Source: Dendrolimus kikuchii
Taxonomy: Eukaryota; Arthropoda; Insecta; Lepidoptera; Lasiocampidae
Direction: 5' to 3'
Length of the DNA: 64,000 nt
Assembly: GCA_019925095.2 (NCBI GenBank)
Contig: CM034389.1
Location: forward strand, 3,122,001-3,186,000
Below are positions 9,672 through 19,890 of this stretch, in pieces. The notes below the pieces were generated by a model, which was given only the letters and a program-made list of their open reading frames with translations, made no database searches and was not told the origin of the DNA. The position numbers were made by a program, and so were the translations under genes. Within the stretch, counting starts at the first letter, position 1; each line of letters starts with the position of its first letter.

Positions 9672-10433
9672 TAGTGATGGAAAATACAGCTACCATAATA
9701 TATCGATCACCGCCGTGAAATTATTTCATATTATCACTGCCATTTCACTGGTGAAAAATCACCACGTGATATTTTAGAAGTCACGATAAAAGAACAATTT
9801 CGCTACGTGTCACAACGATTACTAGATCTGCAAGTGATTATTGCAACTGAGAAATGAAATATTGCATTGTACTCTCAAAGTTTACGCGGCGTGTTAAACA
9901 ACTCAAGCAAATGAATGCCTAACGTTTTAAATAAGGTTCATATTTACTCAAATCGATTCGCTCGTTTATTATTTTCGCTATCTATTTTAGGTTTTATCCG
10001 TACAGGAACGGAGAAAGAATACAATTTCCTGCGGCTGGGCGGCCTGTCATAAGAGGTGACAAAACAACCCACAGCCAGGTGGTAGGATATTTGCCCAACT
10101 AAAATGCTACCACCCCTGGTCTAAAGTATGTCGTCATAACAAACTTGATTTGTGTTCCGGCATTAGTGACCAGGTTCCAGTGTCCGTTAAGAGAGCAGCA
10201 ACACGTTGTAGCGTCTTTGGTGTTACAAATGTCCATAGGCTGCAACCGCTTTCCACCAAGTGGGCCATCTGCGAGACTGCTAAACTCATGCAATAGAAAA
10301 TAAAAAAAAGGTACTTTATACTACGCTCTGGTGAAATTTAACAGTCGTTTCCTATTCTTGTAACTGGAGTGAATCGTGATTTATTCTATATCACTGTTAT
10401 TTAACCGGTGATCAGTGAAATGTGACATCACTA
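9672..10433. mobile_element. Non-autonomous hAT element
   Basis: Ends are TAGTGATG...CATCACTA and the element is flanked by the perfect 8-bp duplication GAGATATT (9,664-9,671 and 10,434-10,441), the target-site length of hAT transposons. No transposase is encoded. About 315 bp of its length is a nested SINE, leaving a native length near 450 bp. Confidence 0.8.
9996..10310 (+). mobile_element. SINE-like family A, copy 5, inside the hAT element
   Basis: Full-length copy from ATCCGTACAGGAACGG to the A-rich tail. Its position inside an intact pair of hAT ends shows that it inserted after the hAT element. Confidence 0.78.
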
Positions 10434-10441
10434 GAGATATT

Positions 10442-10876
10442 GCAATTATAAAATAAAGTAACTTTTGTCAACTGCCAAACGTACATTTAATATTCGTATG
10501 TTTTGAACGAATGAAAATATTTTGAAAGCCAAGAAAGAGTCTAGCTATTAATCATTTTGGCAAATAATTTGCTCCATATTTAATTATAACCGCGTTGTCT
10601 CAGCGTGGTCACGTATCTGTGTCATGTGACGCCCCGACGAGCCCTCGTGACTCCACACAATCAAAATAAACACATGGTTAGCGAGCAATAACAATTTTAC
10701 TGCTACATTTGTTAAACAAATTTTATATTGCATTTCTGTTTTTCTTTCGAAAGTCGTTAATCTTTTTAAACCTATCACGTGTGACATGTAAACAGGACGT
10801 CGCGTCGTATTGTAAATCAAAGTTCTGACAAAGGGTTTTTTCCGCCTTTTTTTGGAACGTAAGTGACTACTACTAC
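10442..10876. other. No recognisable feature
   Basis: Open frames on the minus strand here are mostly shadows of the integrase fragment that follows. Nothing else recognised. Confidence 0.45.
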
Positions 10877-11345
10877 TGTTAGTAAAAAAGATTTCAAGAA
10901 GGTGTGTTACATGTAGAAAACAAAAGGGAGAACCGTTTTCTACGCCATTGGTTGCGTTGCCAGAAGATAGGACACAGGCGGGCAAGCCGTTCCAAGTCAC
11001 TGGCGTCGACTTAACCGGGCCATTGTTTTTACGAAGTGGTGAGAAGATATGGCTAGATTTATTTACTTGCGCCGTATATAGAGCAATTCACCTCGAAGTA
11101 GTAGCTTCACTATCTACAGATGAATTTTTATTATCTTTTAGGAGATTCTTAGCCAGGAGAGGCAGGCCTCAAACGGTGTACTCGGATAATGGAACTAATT
11201 TTGTCGGAGCTATAAATTTATTTAAAAGGATTAATTGGAATGAAGTAGTTTCCCAGTCAGCCATTCAGAAAATCGATTGGATTCTAATTCCCCCTGGCTC
11301 ACCGTGGTGGGGAGGATGGTGGGAACGATTAATTCGTATTTTTCC
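10868..11345 (+). pseudogene. BEL/Pao-type integrase fragment
   Basis: An open frame with no good ATG; it runs from about 10,868 after a TGA. Upstream of the core a CVTC motif is the second half of an HHCC-type zinc finger. The integrase core follows: first acidic residue in GVDLTGPLFL, second in YSDNGTNFVGA, third in WWGGWWERLI. PWWGGWWERL is the hallmark of BEL/Pao integrases. The frame ends abruptly after RIFPTNT, so the C-terminal part is missing, and no protease, RT or LTR was recognised beside it. The L-family LTRs elsewhere in the window might or might not belong to it. Integrases of this family insert retrotransposon cDNA; this piece cannot act. Confidence 0.85.
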
Positions 11346-11722
11346 AACGAATACATAGTGTAATGTTATCAATAACTTTTGCCCTGTGGAGGATGTTGCA
11401 GTCTCGTGCTTGTAAAACCTATTTTGTTCATAGAATAGTGTTTTTTGAATGTGATATTTTTTTTAGTCAAAGTATTGGTTTTTTTTTGTCGTGTGAAAAA
11501 TATTGATGGAAATACGTGCATTAATTTTAATTGTGTTTATTAGGTCGAAATAATAGTAAATTAACACAAAAAGAGAGTATTTATTTATTAAAACCACGGG
11601 ATTTATTCTCACCGACCACAACAACTACTATGAGACTTCTGAGACTGTTTTATTTAAGTGTATTTGTTTTTTTATATTAAAATAATTTACAAAAGAGCGT
11701 ACATAATATTTTTTTATTGTAG
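11346..11722. other. No recognisable feature
   Basis: T-rich sequence after the truncated integrase. No LTR end found. Confidence 0.45.
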
Positions 11723-11724
11723 TA

Positions 11725-11788
11725 CTAGCAGTACCCGGCAGATGTTGTCCTGCCCTTAGAAATAAAAATGTAGAACCCGATTGCAGCG
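11725..11788 (-). mobile_element. Helitron 3' end fragment
   Basis: ACTAGCAGTACCCGGCAGATGTTGTCCTGCC is the inverse of a Helitron terminus with its hairpin and CTAG. The rest of the element is missing because a LINE starts at 'cagcgacaaacgc'. Confidence 0.65.
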
Positions 11789-12233
11789 ACAAACGCAGAA
11801 ACTCATTCAACGAGTACAGAACGCATGTGCACGCTTTTGCTTTGACATTCCCTTTAGAAGTCATGTGACGCCTTTTATAAACAACTGTTCAATGTTGAAA
11901 ATGAAGCACCGCCGTAAATTGCATCTCGCATGCCTACTTTTTGGAGTTATTAAGCATAAAGCCCCTTCATACTTATATAAAAAACTTTCTTGGTTCTCTT
12001 CAAAAAGATCGGCTGGACTGCGGCAATGCGCTATGCAGCTTACGACGCAACGACATGGCACAGTTGCTTTTAGGGGTAGTTTTAGGTATGCTGCCTCCAA
12101 ATGCTGGAACAATATACCACCCCCCATAAAAAATATGCAAAGTATTCATGGGTTTAGATTTAAATTAAAAAAGTTCTTGTATGCCCACCAAATGTGCCAA
12201 TCTGATCTTGCTCATGACACCAGTGCTATATAA
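11781..12233 (+). pseudogene. LINE reverse transcriptase C-terminal domain
   Basis: About 150 residues, no natural start (the frame opens at a TTG in flanking DNA). It matches the region C-terminal to the RT catalytic domain of Jockey/CR1-type LINEs: LIQRVQNACARFCFDI at residues 8-23, HRRKLHLACLLFGVIKHKAP around 43-62, CWNNIPPPIKNMQSIHGFRF around 108-127, and a basic tail. No catalytic YADD box is present. Being 5'-truncated it cannot make a functional protein. Confidence 0.75.
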
Positions 12234-12660
12234 TGGCGCCCATTTGGAGGATGTTCCTGACCTATCCTGTATGTGTTGAGTCGTGTATGTATTTCTTACT
12301 ATTGCTACTTTTAAACTCTTACTGTTATAACTATCTCAAACTGTATAAATAATATGTATTTCATTTTTTTACAATTGTTGTGCACATTTTTCTTTTTTTT
12401 TCTCTTTTATACTTACTTTCTTTTCATTTTGTTTTTTATTTGCTTCAGTGTCTGTCTGTGTATGTCACTGGAATGGCCCTAGCGGAAGATCAGCGCTGGT
12501 TAACTTAACCAGCAACATGCTGAGCTAGGACCAATTTAGAGCTACACTTGCTTGGTTTTTTTTTTAATGCATGTTACATTGTACATTTATTTATTTATGT
12601 TGTGTATTGTATTCTCATTTGTGCTGTAGTTCTAAATAAATGTTTTTTCTTTCTTTTTTA
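11785..12660 (+). mobile_element. 5'-truncated LINE 3' end (Jockey/CR1-like)
   Basis: Coding tail to 12,233 followed by about 420 bp of 3' UTR that ends in TTCTAAATAAATGTTTTTTC and a T-rich run. It begins inside a Helitron terminus. Confidence 0.65.
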
Positions 12661-12859
12661 AACGATATTCAGTTTTTTTAACTTCTCTTTGACCATAATT
12701 GCAGCACGTATTCTGTCGATTCTATGTCAAACGTCATAAGGTTACATTAAAAAAGTTTATATTGTCCAAAGCGCTAAGGCTAGATTAGAAATCATTTTAT
12801 ATGGTGGTTAAGTATTCTTAAATTTTATAATTCTCCGCGCAATATTTTTTTTTTCATAA

Positions 12860-12967
12860 GAACCTCGTCCTGACAACAACAAACACAACAAAAAAAGAAT
12901 AAGCGAAACCGGTCCAGCCGTTCACGCGTGATGGCGTGACCAAGGGAAATAGGGATTCATTTCTATA
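12860..12967 (-). mobile_element. Helitron-like 5' end fragment
   Basis: Contains 'aaaccggtccagccgttcacgcgtgatg' followed by '...gggattcatttctatatatata', the inverse of a common 5' end. It lies directly against the 3' end of the next Helitron. Confidence 0.45.
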
Positions 12968-12973
12968 TATATA

Positions 12974-13205
12974 CTAGCTGTCCCGGCAGACGTTGTTCTG
13001 TCCTGAAGAAATAAAATTTAGAACCCGATCCCAGCGCCACCTACCGGGTCCAAATGTAAGCTACCCTATCTTTCAAGTCAAATCAAACTGCACACGGTGT
13101 GTAAATTTGATTAAAATCGGTCAAGTAGTTCCTAAACTACTCCGCGATGGACTCCTAAGTCCATCGCGGACAAACAACGTGACACGTAATTTATATATAT
13201 TAAGA
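12974..13205 (-). mobile_element. Non-autonomous Helitron, complete
   Basis: Read on the minus strand it begins TCTTAATATATATAAATTACGTGTCAC after A and ends ...TGCCGGGACAGCTAG before T, with a terminal hairpin. Inside, 13,141-13,170 is a perfect palindrome absent from the close relative at 51,336-51,544. Confidence 0.75.
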
Positions 13206-13239
13206 TAGGTTCGCGTTTGACCACAATCTCGCCCTATGT

Positions 13240-13417
13240 GGTCTAGGATGTAGCACGCCTACGTAGAAGGTACCTATTCACACGGAACTTGGAGACACAA
13301 CTTGGGTGTCTCCAAGTCCCGTGTGAATAAGTATCGGGAAAGACAGACCCCGGCATTGAGTTCCACTCCTTTGCGGTGCGTATGATGAAGCTAGATGCAA
13401 ATGAGCAGAAGCTAGAT
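13240..13417 (-). pseudogene. LINE RT C-terminal fragment with inverted insertion
   Basis: The minus strand encodes FIIRTAKEWNSMPGSVFPDTY and, further on, FRVNRYLLRRRATS and a stop, the typical last ~50 residues of Jockey-type LINE proteins (WN.LP..VFP..Y....FK..VN..L). Between the two blocks sits SHGTWRHPSCVSK, encoded by a 24-bp inverted copy (13,306-13,329) of the sequence at 13,275-13,298. Confidence 0.7.
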
Positions 13418-13557
13418 GGCATTAATGACCAGGTTCCAGTCTCCCTTAAGAGAGCAGCAGCACATTTGTAGCAACTTTGGTGTTGCAAATGTTGGTAACC
13501 GCTTTCCATCAAGTGGGCCGTCTGCCTGTCTGCTGATCTCCTGCAATAAAAAAAAAC
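13418..13557 (+). mobile_element. SINE-like family A, copy 6 (5' truncated)
   Basis: Only the 3' half, from GGCATTAATGACCAGG to the A-tail. It joins a LINE fragment of opposite orientation. Confidence 0.75.
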
Positions 13558-13809
13558 GCTTAGTTCTTATGCGTCTTCTTATGCACACTCTCGCGCGTTT
13601 AATTATTACGCGTGCCCTAGGCGTTATTTTCTATTACTACGCGCCTGGCGATGATAAACGCTTACTATTAAGTGGGCCATAAGACTGTCTGCTGTAGGAC
13701 AGCGATAAATAAAGGAGCAACGGTTGGTTAGGAATTTATTTGGGCACAACTTTCCCCGGTAGGGCCGGCGCTAGTCTTTTGCCATAATAATTGAGTTAAG
13801 ACATAATAT

Positions 13810-14280
13810 TGTTACGAGTGTGGGATGCGAAATTAAAATGCCCTTGGAATTACTATAGAGTTTATTAAAACTATACAAACACGTATAAAACAGGTACAAA
13901 TAAAACTAGACAGTACTTGTTACAATTTGCACGATCAATAACACGCGCAAAGTCCGTCACTATATCGCTTGTCGAATGTACACGTCTTGCTTGTATCGTA
14001 ATCGTCGCTCGACTGCCTCATCCCTCCGTTCAGTCATTGTTTTATACTAAACTGTATAATAGAACAAAGGACCATGTTCACTGAGTTAATCCGCACACCT
14101 GGCCAACAAGGTTTAGTTCGACACTAATGACGGCCATAAAAGAAGTAGAAAAACAATAGCATGTTTTTCTGAACTACAAATTCTAAACACAAAGTAAACA
14201 AAAGAATTCCTAAATCCGGTGGCAATAAAACTGCGTTTTACGACCTGCAGGTGTGCGCATTTCTGTGTCAATATGTAACA
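13810..14280 (+). mobile_element. Solo LTR (family L), complete
   Basis: Begins TGTTACGAGTG and ends ATGTAACA (TG...CA), 471 bp, with ATAT on both sides (13,806-13,809 and 14,281-14,284). Members at 559-1,353, 32,191-32,620 and 60,299-60,779 share the ACACGCGCAAAGTCCGTCAC block. A solo LTR usually results from recombination between the two LTRs of a provirus-like copy. Confidence 0.8.
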
Positions 14281-14307
14281 ATATTAATACAGATTTTATT
14301 TCTATTA

Positions 14308-14597
14308 TATAAGCATAGATATAAGGCCAACACTGCACATGCACTTCCTCACAACACCAGCATGTAACAGATACACTCTACATTAGTATAAGTTTAGTAT
14401 TAAAATTAGAATAAATTAATATAATAAGTTATTCTTAAGGTACACCAAAACATAAAAATTACTACATATAATGTCACATACACTAACAAAAATAAACAAT
14501 AAGCGTGTATGGAGTCTCAAATTTTTCATAGAAATTAAGTAGTAAAAAAGGGTACGGAACTCGAGTCCGTAGATATATTAATAATAATAATAATAAC
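14308..14597 (+). mobile_element. Retroposon K, copy 1
   Basis: Starts near ATAAGGCCAACACTGCACAT, ends GGTACGGAACTCGAGTCCGTAGA plus a (TAA)n tail. Copies at 25,332-25,607 (inverse) and 41,515-41,800. A (TAA)n tail suggests mobilisation by an I/CR1-like LINE. Confidence 0.65.
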
Positions 14598-14607
14598 TAA
14601 GTAAGTA

Positions 14608-14821
14608 CTTAGATCTTGCTCACGAGGTTACCGCTATGTGGCGTCTGGAGTCAACGAGCATTGTGCCGATAGTTGTCACCGTCAACGGTCTTATAGCGAA
14701 AAGCCTCGACTGTCATCTAGAGAGGCTTTCACTGGGAGGCTGGGTGAAGGGCCAGATACAGAAGGCAGCACTCTTGGACACGGCACGGATTGTGAGAAGG
14801 TTCCTGTCTCTGGAGCCCTAA
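14608..14821 (+). pseudogene. C-terminal fragment of a LINE-type protein
   Basis: Frame of about 70 residues: DLAHEVTAMWRLESTSIVPI, then VVTVNGLIAK, then a helix-rich QKAALLDTARIVRRFLSLEP and a stop. 'W.L....IVP.V....G.I' followed by 'LQK..LL.TA.I.R' is the ending I associate with non-LTR retrotransposon proteins of several animal clades. No catalytic residues remain. It follows the (TAA)n tail of element K and may be single or dispersed. Confidence 0.55.
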
Positions 14822-14859
14822 CCACCGGTAGTTTGGACCCTAGGCCCCGCTGGCGGTGA

Positions 14860-15379
14860 TCTGCAAGATTTTATATTTTTTTTTATTGAATATATATTTT
14901 ATTTTTGATGTATTTTTATAAAAGAATAATGTTATTTATTTTTTTATAAAAAAATGTCTACTTTTTATATATTAAAAAAAAATGTAAAATTTTTGAAAAT
15001 AAATGGATATAAGACATAATAATAAATTAAAAAAACAGATTTTATTAACGAAAAAGTTAGTAGTTCAAGCGTTTTTGCAGGTATTTGGGCCGTTCGTAAA
15101 TTTTACCGCCGTAGGAAACTGTTGCCTGCCATTTCAAGCCGCCCCTGTTCGCTAGTTCTTCAAAGTTACATTGGCTTTATGACCTCAAGGGTAAAATAAA
15201 GAATCCATAAACCGCATTAGCTACTTATGGAATGTTGCCGACTTCATAAATAACTTAATGAGTCATAAAGTTTATTTTAAGCTGTGGCTTTAACATCTCC
15301 AGTTGCAACAAGACATTTAAAATAAACCTACTATTTGTTGAGTGATTTTGCAACTAAGCGAAATAGAATATGCAATATC
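14860..15379. other. No recognisable feature
   Basis: T-rich at first, then AT-rich. No repeat family or coding frame recognised. Confidence 0.5.
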
Positions 15380-15538
15380 GCCGGCCTCTGTGATTGAGCG
15401 GGCCTTTGCCGGCCTATCTCACTGCAACGCAGAGGTTCTGGGTTCGATTCCTGGTGTGATAAATTTCGGAAACGAATTTTCTCCGTCTGAGATCGGCTCC
15501 AGAGTAGTCCATTGTCCATTACCCATAACACGAGTGTA
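15380..15538 (+). mobile_element. tRNA-derived SINE
   Basis: Pol III A-box-like TGATTGAGCGG at 15,391-15,401 and a perfect B box GGTTCGATTCC at 15,441-15,451, 50 bp apart, followed by a non-tRNA body (AAATTTCGGAAACGAATTTTC). It cannot fold as an intact tRNA. A related inverse copy lies at 58,180-58,278. Confidence 0.75.
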
Positions 15539-15640
15539 ACTTGCTTAATTTGCTTGACAACTTACACAATAATTGTTGTGTTTGTCTACTGATTATTACT
15601 ATCAATTATTGCCCACAAATTATTTCAACAATTAAAAATT

Positions 15641-15783
15641 GTCTATTCGACAAAACAGGAGACCGGAAGGTTGGAGCTTACCTCGCTCAAAGGATTAGCC
15701 TTTGTATCCAGCGAGGTAATGCTGCCAGCCTTCTAGGTACAATTCCCAGCGACATCTGGTGGGCCTGGACGGGCTTTAATTAA
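15641..15783 (+). pseudogene. Family E fragment, copy 2
   Basis: Encodes KVGAYLAQRISLCIQRGNAA followed by SLLGTIPSD, the most conserved stretch of family E, then diverges. About 40 residues; no start or catalytic motif. Confidence 0.7.
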
Positions 15784-15884
15784 ATTTTAATTGTATATAT
15801 ATTTTCAGTTAGGTTTATTTATAGGATATTTTAGTTTTTATTAATAGATTATTAATTTAAAAAAATTAAAATTAAACTTTTATA

Positions 15885-16178
15885 ATTTTTGTTAATGCTT
15901 GAGTTCAGCAGATAGACAGACGGCCCATCTGATAGAAAGCGGTTACCGTCGCCTATGAACATTGTAACACTAAAGGTGCTACCAAAGGGAGAATAGAACC
16001 TGGCCACTAATGCCAAAACACAACTCAAGGTTATTATGGCAGCATGCTCTAGACCAGGGGTGGTAGCCATCCAGGTGGGCAAATACCCTACCACCTGGCT
16101 GTGGAGTGTTTTTGTCGCCTCTTACGACAGGCCGCCCCAACGCAGGAAATTATATCCTTTCTGTGTTCCTAGACTGAT
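15885..16178 (-). mobile_element. SINE-like family A, copy 7
   Basis: Diverged copy with a deletion of the CTGCTGCTCTCTT block. Otherwise complete. Confidence 0.75.
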
Positions 16179-16236
16179 ACAAGTTTATATTATAGCATGT
16201 TTAGACGATTCAATTAGACTTTGGGCGTTGTACTCA

Positions 16237-16372
16237 TAGATAGATAGATAACATTCTATGGCTCATCAAGAAAAACAATTACGAAACTGCATAATTATAA
16301 TACTTTCATGGTATTATAACATTGGGTGGCTTTATCACTTAAAAGCGATCTCTTCCAGGCAACCCAACTTGA
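16237..16372 (-). mobile_element. LINE 3' end X, copy 1
   Basis: (TAGA)n at the left is a (TCTA)n 3' tail. The body ends with the inverse of GGTTGCCTGGAAGAGATCGC, shared with 22,926-23,052 and 32,899-33,025. Confidence 0.65.
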
Positions 16373-16513
16373 AGGAAATTCGTAACTAACTGTTGATGTA
16401 GGTAAATTAGAGAATGGCACAGGATTAGTTAATTTAAATGATTAATAATATTTCAGCAAACATGAACATGGTTTTATTATATATAAAGTATAAAGCATAA
16501 TATATGTACTATA

Positions 16514-16514
<1 letters not shown>

Positions 16515-16582
<68 letters not shown>
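16515..16582. repeat. (AC)n(AT)n microsatellite
   Basis: About 27 AC units followed by seven AT units, immediately 5' of an RTE copy. Confidence 0.95.
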
Positions 16583-16583
<1 letters not shown>

Positions 16584-16806
16584 GCAGAAGTCGTGGAAGG
16601 CCACGACACACCTTCCATGATCATATTGATCGTGTAGTAGCAGAAGGTGATGTCAGGAGGCTTAAGAACAGACGAGCATGCATGACAAGAGTTATGAATG
16701 TGAAAGAAGCAAGTGAGGTGTGTAAGAATAAGCCTAAATGGCGCTCTGTTGTTCGTGCCTACCCCGCAAGGGAACTAGCGTGAAGTTATGTATGTATGTA
16801 TGTATG
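16583..16806 (+). mobile_element. RTE LINE 3' end (family B), copy 4
   Basis: Starts at TGCAGAAGTCGTGG and ends in a (TATG)n tail. It appears to have inserted into a TA-rich microsatellite. Confidence 0.8.
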
Positions 16807-16950
16807 TATATATATATAATAATAGTATGATAATATATTTATAAAGAAATAAGTAGTATAACTTATGCAATCCCAACACACCCCAACCCTTTCCGAACCC
16901 AACCCGATCCACACCAATCATCCCTTAACCAGACTAGAAACTTCCAACCA

Positions 16951-17293
16951 TATTTTTTTTTGATAACGCAGGGGCAATGTCTCTTCTTGCGACGCTGCCT
17001 CGGACCCGGGGGGGGGGGGGGGTTGACCGAGGGGTGTGTGAGACTCCCAGCGGCCGGAATCCCCACGCATGACTACGATGTGCGTAGTAGTCGCGAGATT
17101 CCGTCCGCTAGACTACCCACTAAACCTAACCTGCGCCCCTATCCCTCGCGCTTTTACGGGGCGTCACAGGATATAGACCATAGGTACTCCACTGTGACGC
17201 CCCAACGCCTGGCTAAGACCCCAGGATGGCCCTCGGGGAAGGCCACCCTCTTCACCAGTACGGGGGGAAGTCCTGTGGGTGCCCCCGGACCCA
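16951..17293 (-). mobile_element. Retroposon Q with 15-bp target-site duplication
   Basis: Minus-strand element with a 3' end TGCGTTATCAAAAAAAA and GC-rich body. AGAAACTTCCAACCA is present on both sides (16,936-16,950 and 17,294-17,308). A piece of the same family lies at 57,885-57,977. SINE or 5'-truncated LINE; no protein is encoded with confidence. Confidence 0.75.
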
Positions 17294-17308
17294 AGAAACT
17301 TCCAACCA

Positions 17309-17655
17309 AAGCCAACCTAAACCAAACTCCCACCATTTGTAAAAACCAATATGACAGTAGATTATTTATTATATCTGTAAGTTTTTGTATGATATATAAT
17401 AATAGGTATAAATAAATAGTATCAGTCCAGGCAATCTTGTTCGCCAGGGCCCACCAGGAAAAAAAAATCAGCTGAGCAATTTCAAAACATAGCAAGTGCA
17501 TTCCAAGAAATTGTATGCCACAGCAAAACAAAGTGTTACAAACTTCTACGATATTACCATTACATCATATTTTTTTCATCAAAAAGTCGGTTTTATTTTT
17601 GTTCAATATTTTTTTTTCTACCATTTAGGTGCTTAAATAAATATATAAATCTTTC
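17309..17655. other. No recognisable feature
   Basis: AT-rich sequence with no repeat I can match elsewhere in the window. Confidence 0.45.
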
Positions 17656-18035
17656 ATACGACCAGTCATGCTATACGGGTCGGTATGTTGGGCCACTAAA
17701 GTGATAAACCATAATCGTCTCCAGCTGAGATGAGAATGTTGAGATGGATGTGTGGTGTTACAAGAATGGATAAGGTGAGAAATGAGTACATAAGGGGATC
17801 ATTGAAAGTTGCACCCGTGACTGAAAATTGAGAGGAAGAAGATTAAGTTGGTATGGGCATATAATGAGGAGGCATGAAAGTCACGTGACAAAAAGAATGT
17901 TAAACTACAAGATGGATTGGTACAAATGTAAAGGTAGACCAAAAAAAGATGGATGGATTGTGTGAAAGATTATATGTGTATGTCAGGATAGAGAAGTGTG
18001 GAAGGAAAAGACATATTGTGCCGACCCTAATTAAT
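17656..18035 (+). pseudogene. RTE LINE C-terminal fragment, second family
   Basis: Frames broken by several indels encode [46 protein letters not shown], then 'WYGHIMRRH' and 'KGRPKK.WMDCVKDY' equivalents, the order found after the RT domain of RTE-type LINEs. It differs clearly from family B. No start, no catalytic box, dead. Confidence 0.75.
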
Positions 18036-18223
18036 TGGAAATAGTGAAAGAAAGAGAGAGCTGCTTGAATAACTTTAGAAATTATATTTTAAGCACTTGT
18101 ACTACTGGCACGCGTATACAAGTATATCTTTCGAAGAATGTAGGTGTTCGGCGCTCTTCAAGGGTTGCTCACGAATTCCCTGCGATCCACTCTACCCTAT
18201 ATATATACCCTTTCCATAAAAAA

Positions 18224-18325
18224 ATTAAAATCGGTCAACAATTGACGGAGAAATCGCGTAACAACATACAAAAAAAATACAATCGAAATGAAAAACTGCT
18301 CCTTTTTAAAGTCGGTTAAGAACAA
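18224..18325 (+). repeat. Terminal fragment of the GAAGTCGG-type element
   Basis: 'aaatcggtcaacaattgacggagaaatcg' followed by CTCCTTTTTAAAGTCGGTTA resembles the right end of the element at 4,787-5,429. Confidence 0.5.
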
Positions 18326-19135
18326 TTTATTAAGCTTATTGGGAGCGACGTCAGATTTGTGTTTTAGTTTAGTATCTAGTGTCATAGTTCTAGTTTTGGC
18401 AAACAAAATGCATCATCAAATGCCTAGTAAGGCAATAATAGCACAAATATTAATTTGTTATAGAATAATCATTTTTAATCTGACGTTTACAATTTACCTT
18501 CTGTCATTAGGGAATCAAGTCAGCAATATTATAAAGCCAACCTTAAAGTACCAACATTCACTTAAAACGTTTACGACTGTTTAAGATATATTGTGGTCGC
18601 CGCAACTCGTGGCACCATAAAATGCAAGAAGCAATTTTATGACCCCGTCAGTACAGCTCGTGAAACTGAGAATATTCCAGCGTTAAACCCTTAAGAGAAT
18701 TATCGATATACATCGATATACCAAAAAGCCGCAAGACTAACACTATCACTATATCGTAATATACCAAGAAAATATACCCGTTTCATTCAAATCATACAAC
18801 TCCTATATAAACAGAGTGAGACAACAACACAATTAACGATCACATGCACAAACGCGATCTGCACTCTCATCGCGGACACATATGTGCTAATAGTGAGCTA
18901 AGGAGTTTAAAAAAGAACAGGAAGATCTTGCATGTTTGTTCAATTACCATAGAGTGGATGCCAAGTTAGCATATGGAAGCTAAGAAATAAATGTAAAAGG
19001 AAGTTTGTTTGGTTGTTTCTAGTTACTAGTGGTCGGCCAGTGGTCGAAATTCGACCATAATTAATTTAAATTTTAAGTTTGTACATATTTATTGCTGGTT
19101 TTATTAAAATTTATTAATTTATTTTACGTATTAAA
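18326..19135. other. No recognisable feature
   Basis: About 800 bp without a repeat match or a credible gene. Frames of 94-98 codons between 18,035 and 18,584 overlap each other on both strands and carry no motif. Confidence 0.45.
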
Positions 19136-19374
19136 TCTTATACTAATATATAAAGCTGAAGAGTTTGTTTGTTTGAACGCGCTAATCTCAGGAACTACTA
19201 GTCTGATATGAAAAATTCTTTCAGTGTTAGATAGCCCATTTATTGAGGAAGGCTATAGGCTATATGTCATCGCGCTAAGACCAATAGGAGCGGAGCACCA
19301 ATGAAGAATGTTTCAAAATCGGGGGGGGGCTTTGAAAACAAATTACACGCGGACGGCGTCGCGGGCACAGCTAG
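19136..19374 (+). mobile_element. Helitron, Lep1-like, complete
   Basis: A|TCTTATACTAATATATAAAG ... GGGCACAGCTAG|T. The body (GCGCTAATCTCAGGAACTAC, GAGGAAGGCTATAGGCTATA, CACGCGGACG) matches copies at 30,539, 39,807, 40,436 and 57,140. It carries no Rep/helicase gene, so it depends on an autonomous partner. Confidence 0.85.
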
Positions 19375-19492
19375 TATTACATAAGTAGAATTAGTTTTAT
19401 TAAAACTACCTACATAAATGATGTATTGATACACTACAATTATTCATTATTTTATTAACAAAATTGGGTCGTTTTGGTCTTACGCCAAAAGG

Positions 19493-19563
19493 AAGGTTTG
19501 CACTGAAAATCAGCGTCGTGCCGGATATAATTCCGGCACAGCAATATGCTGAGTGCAAACCTT
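19493..19563. repeat. Imperfect ~33-bp inverted repeat
   Basis: AAGGTTTGCACT...GTGCCGGA faces TTCCGGCAC...AGTGCAAACCTT across 5 bp. Could be an RNA hairpin of a LINE 3' UTR or a MITE remnant. Confidence 0.55.
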
Positions 19564-19890
19564 GTTTGCTGAAAACGCGGCGTAGAAATTCTCAAAACAA
19601 CAATTATCTGTGTATAAAAATATATATGGAATGTAATTACGTCGCTATTTCTGCAAATAGTCTTTCTTTCTTTCTTATTAAGGTTCTGTTGTCAAAGACT
19701 ACACTTTTATAATCACATATTTCGCCAAGGCTACACTGTTAATTTGACTTTAACAATAAACAGAAGAGTATATAATGCGTGTGTGTGTCAAATACATGGT
19801 AGTGTGTGTAATGTTTCTTATTGATTTCATGTATTTTTTATGCATAATTTTAAAAAAATATTAGCATTCTGCACTCCTTCTCTATATAAA
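19564..19890. other. No recognisable feature
   Basis: No repeat or coding signal identified. Confidence 0.45.

Noticed and set aside
10584..11000. 138-codon minus-strand frame overlapping the integrase fragment
   Set aside because: No motif, antisense to recognisable integrase coding sequence.
15380..15455. Functional tRNA gene, because of a perfect B box
   Set aside because: No acceptor stem or anticodon arm can be formed; it is the head of a SINE.
17154..17531. 125- and 151-codon frames in the retroposon Q region
   Set aside because: They cross the exact target-site duplication border of Q, so they are chance frames.
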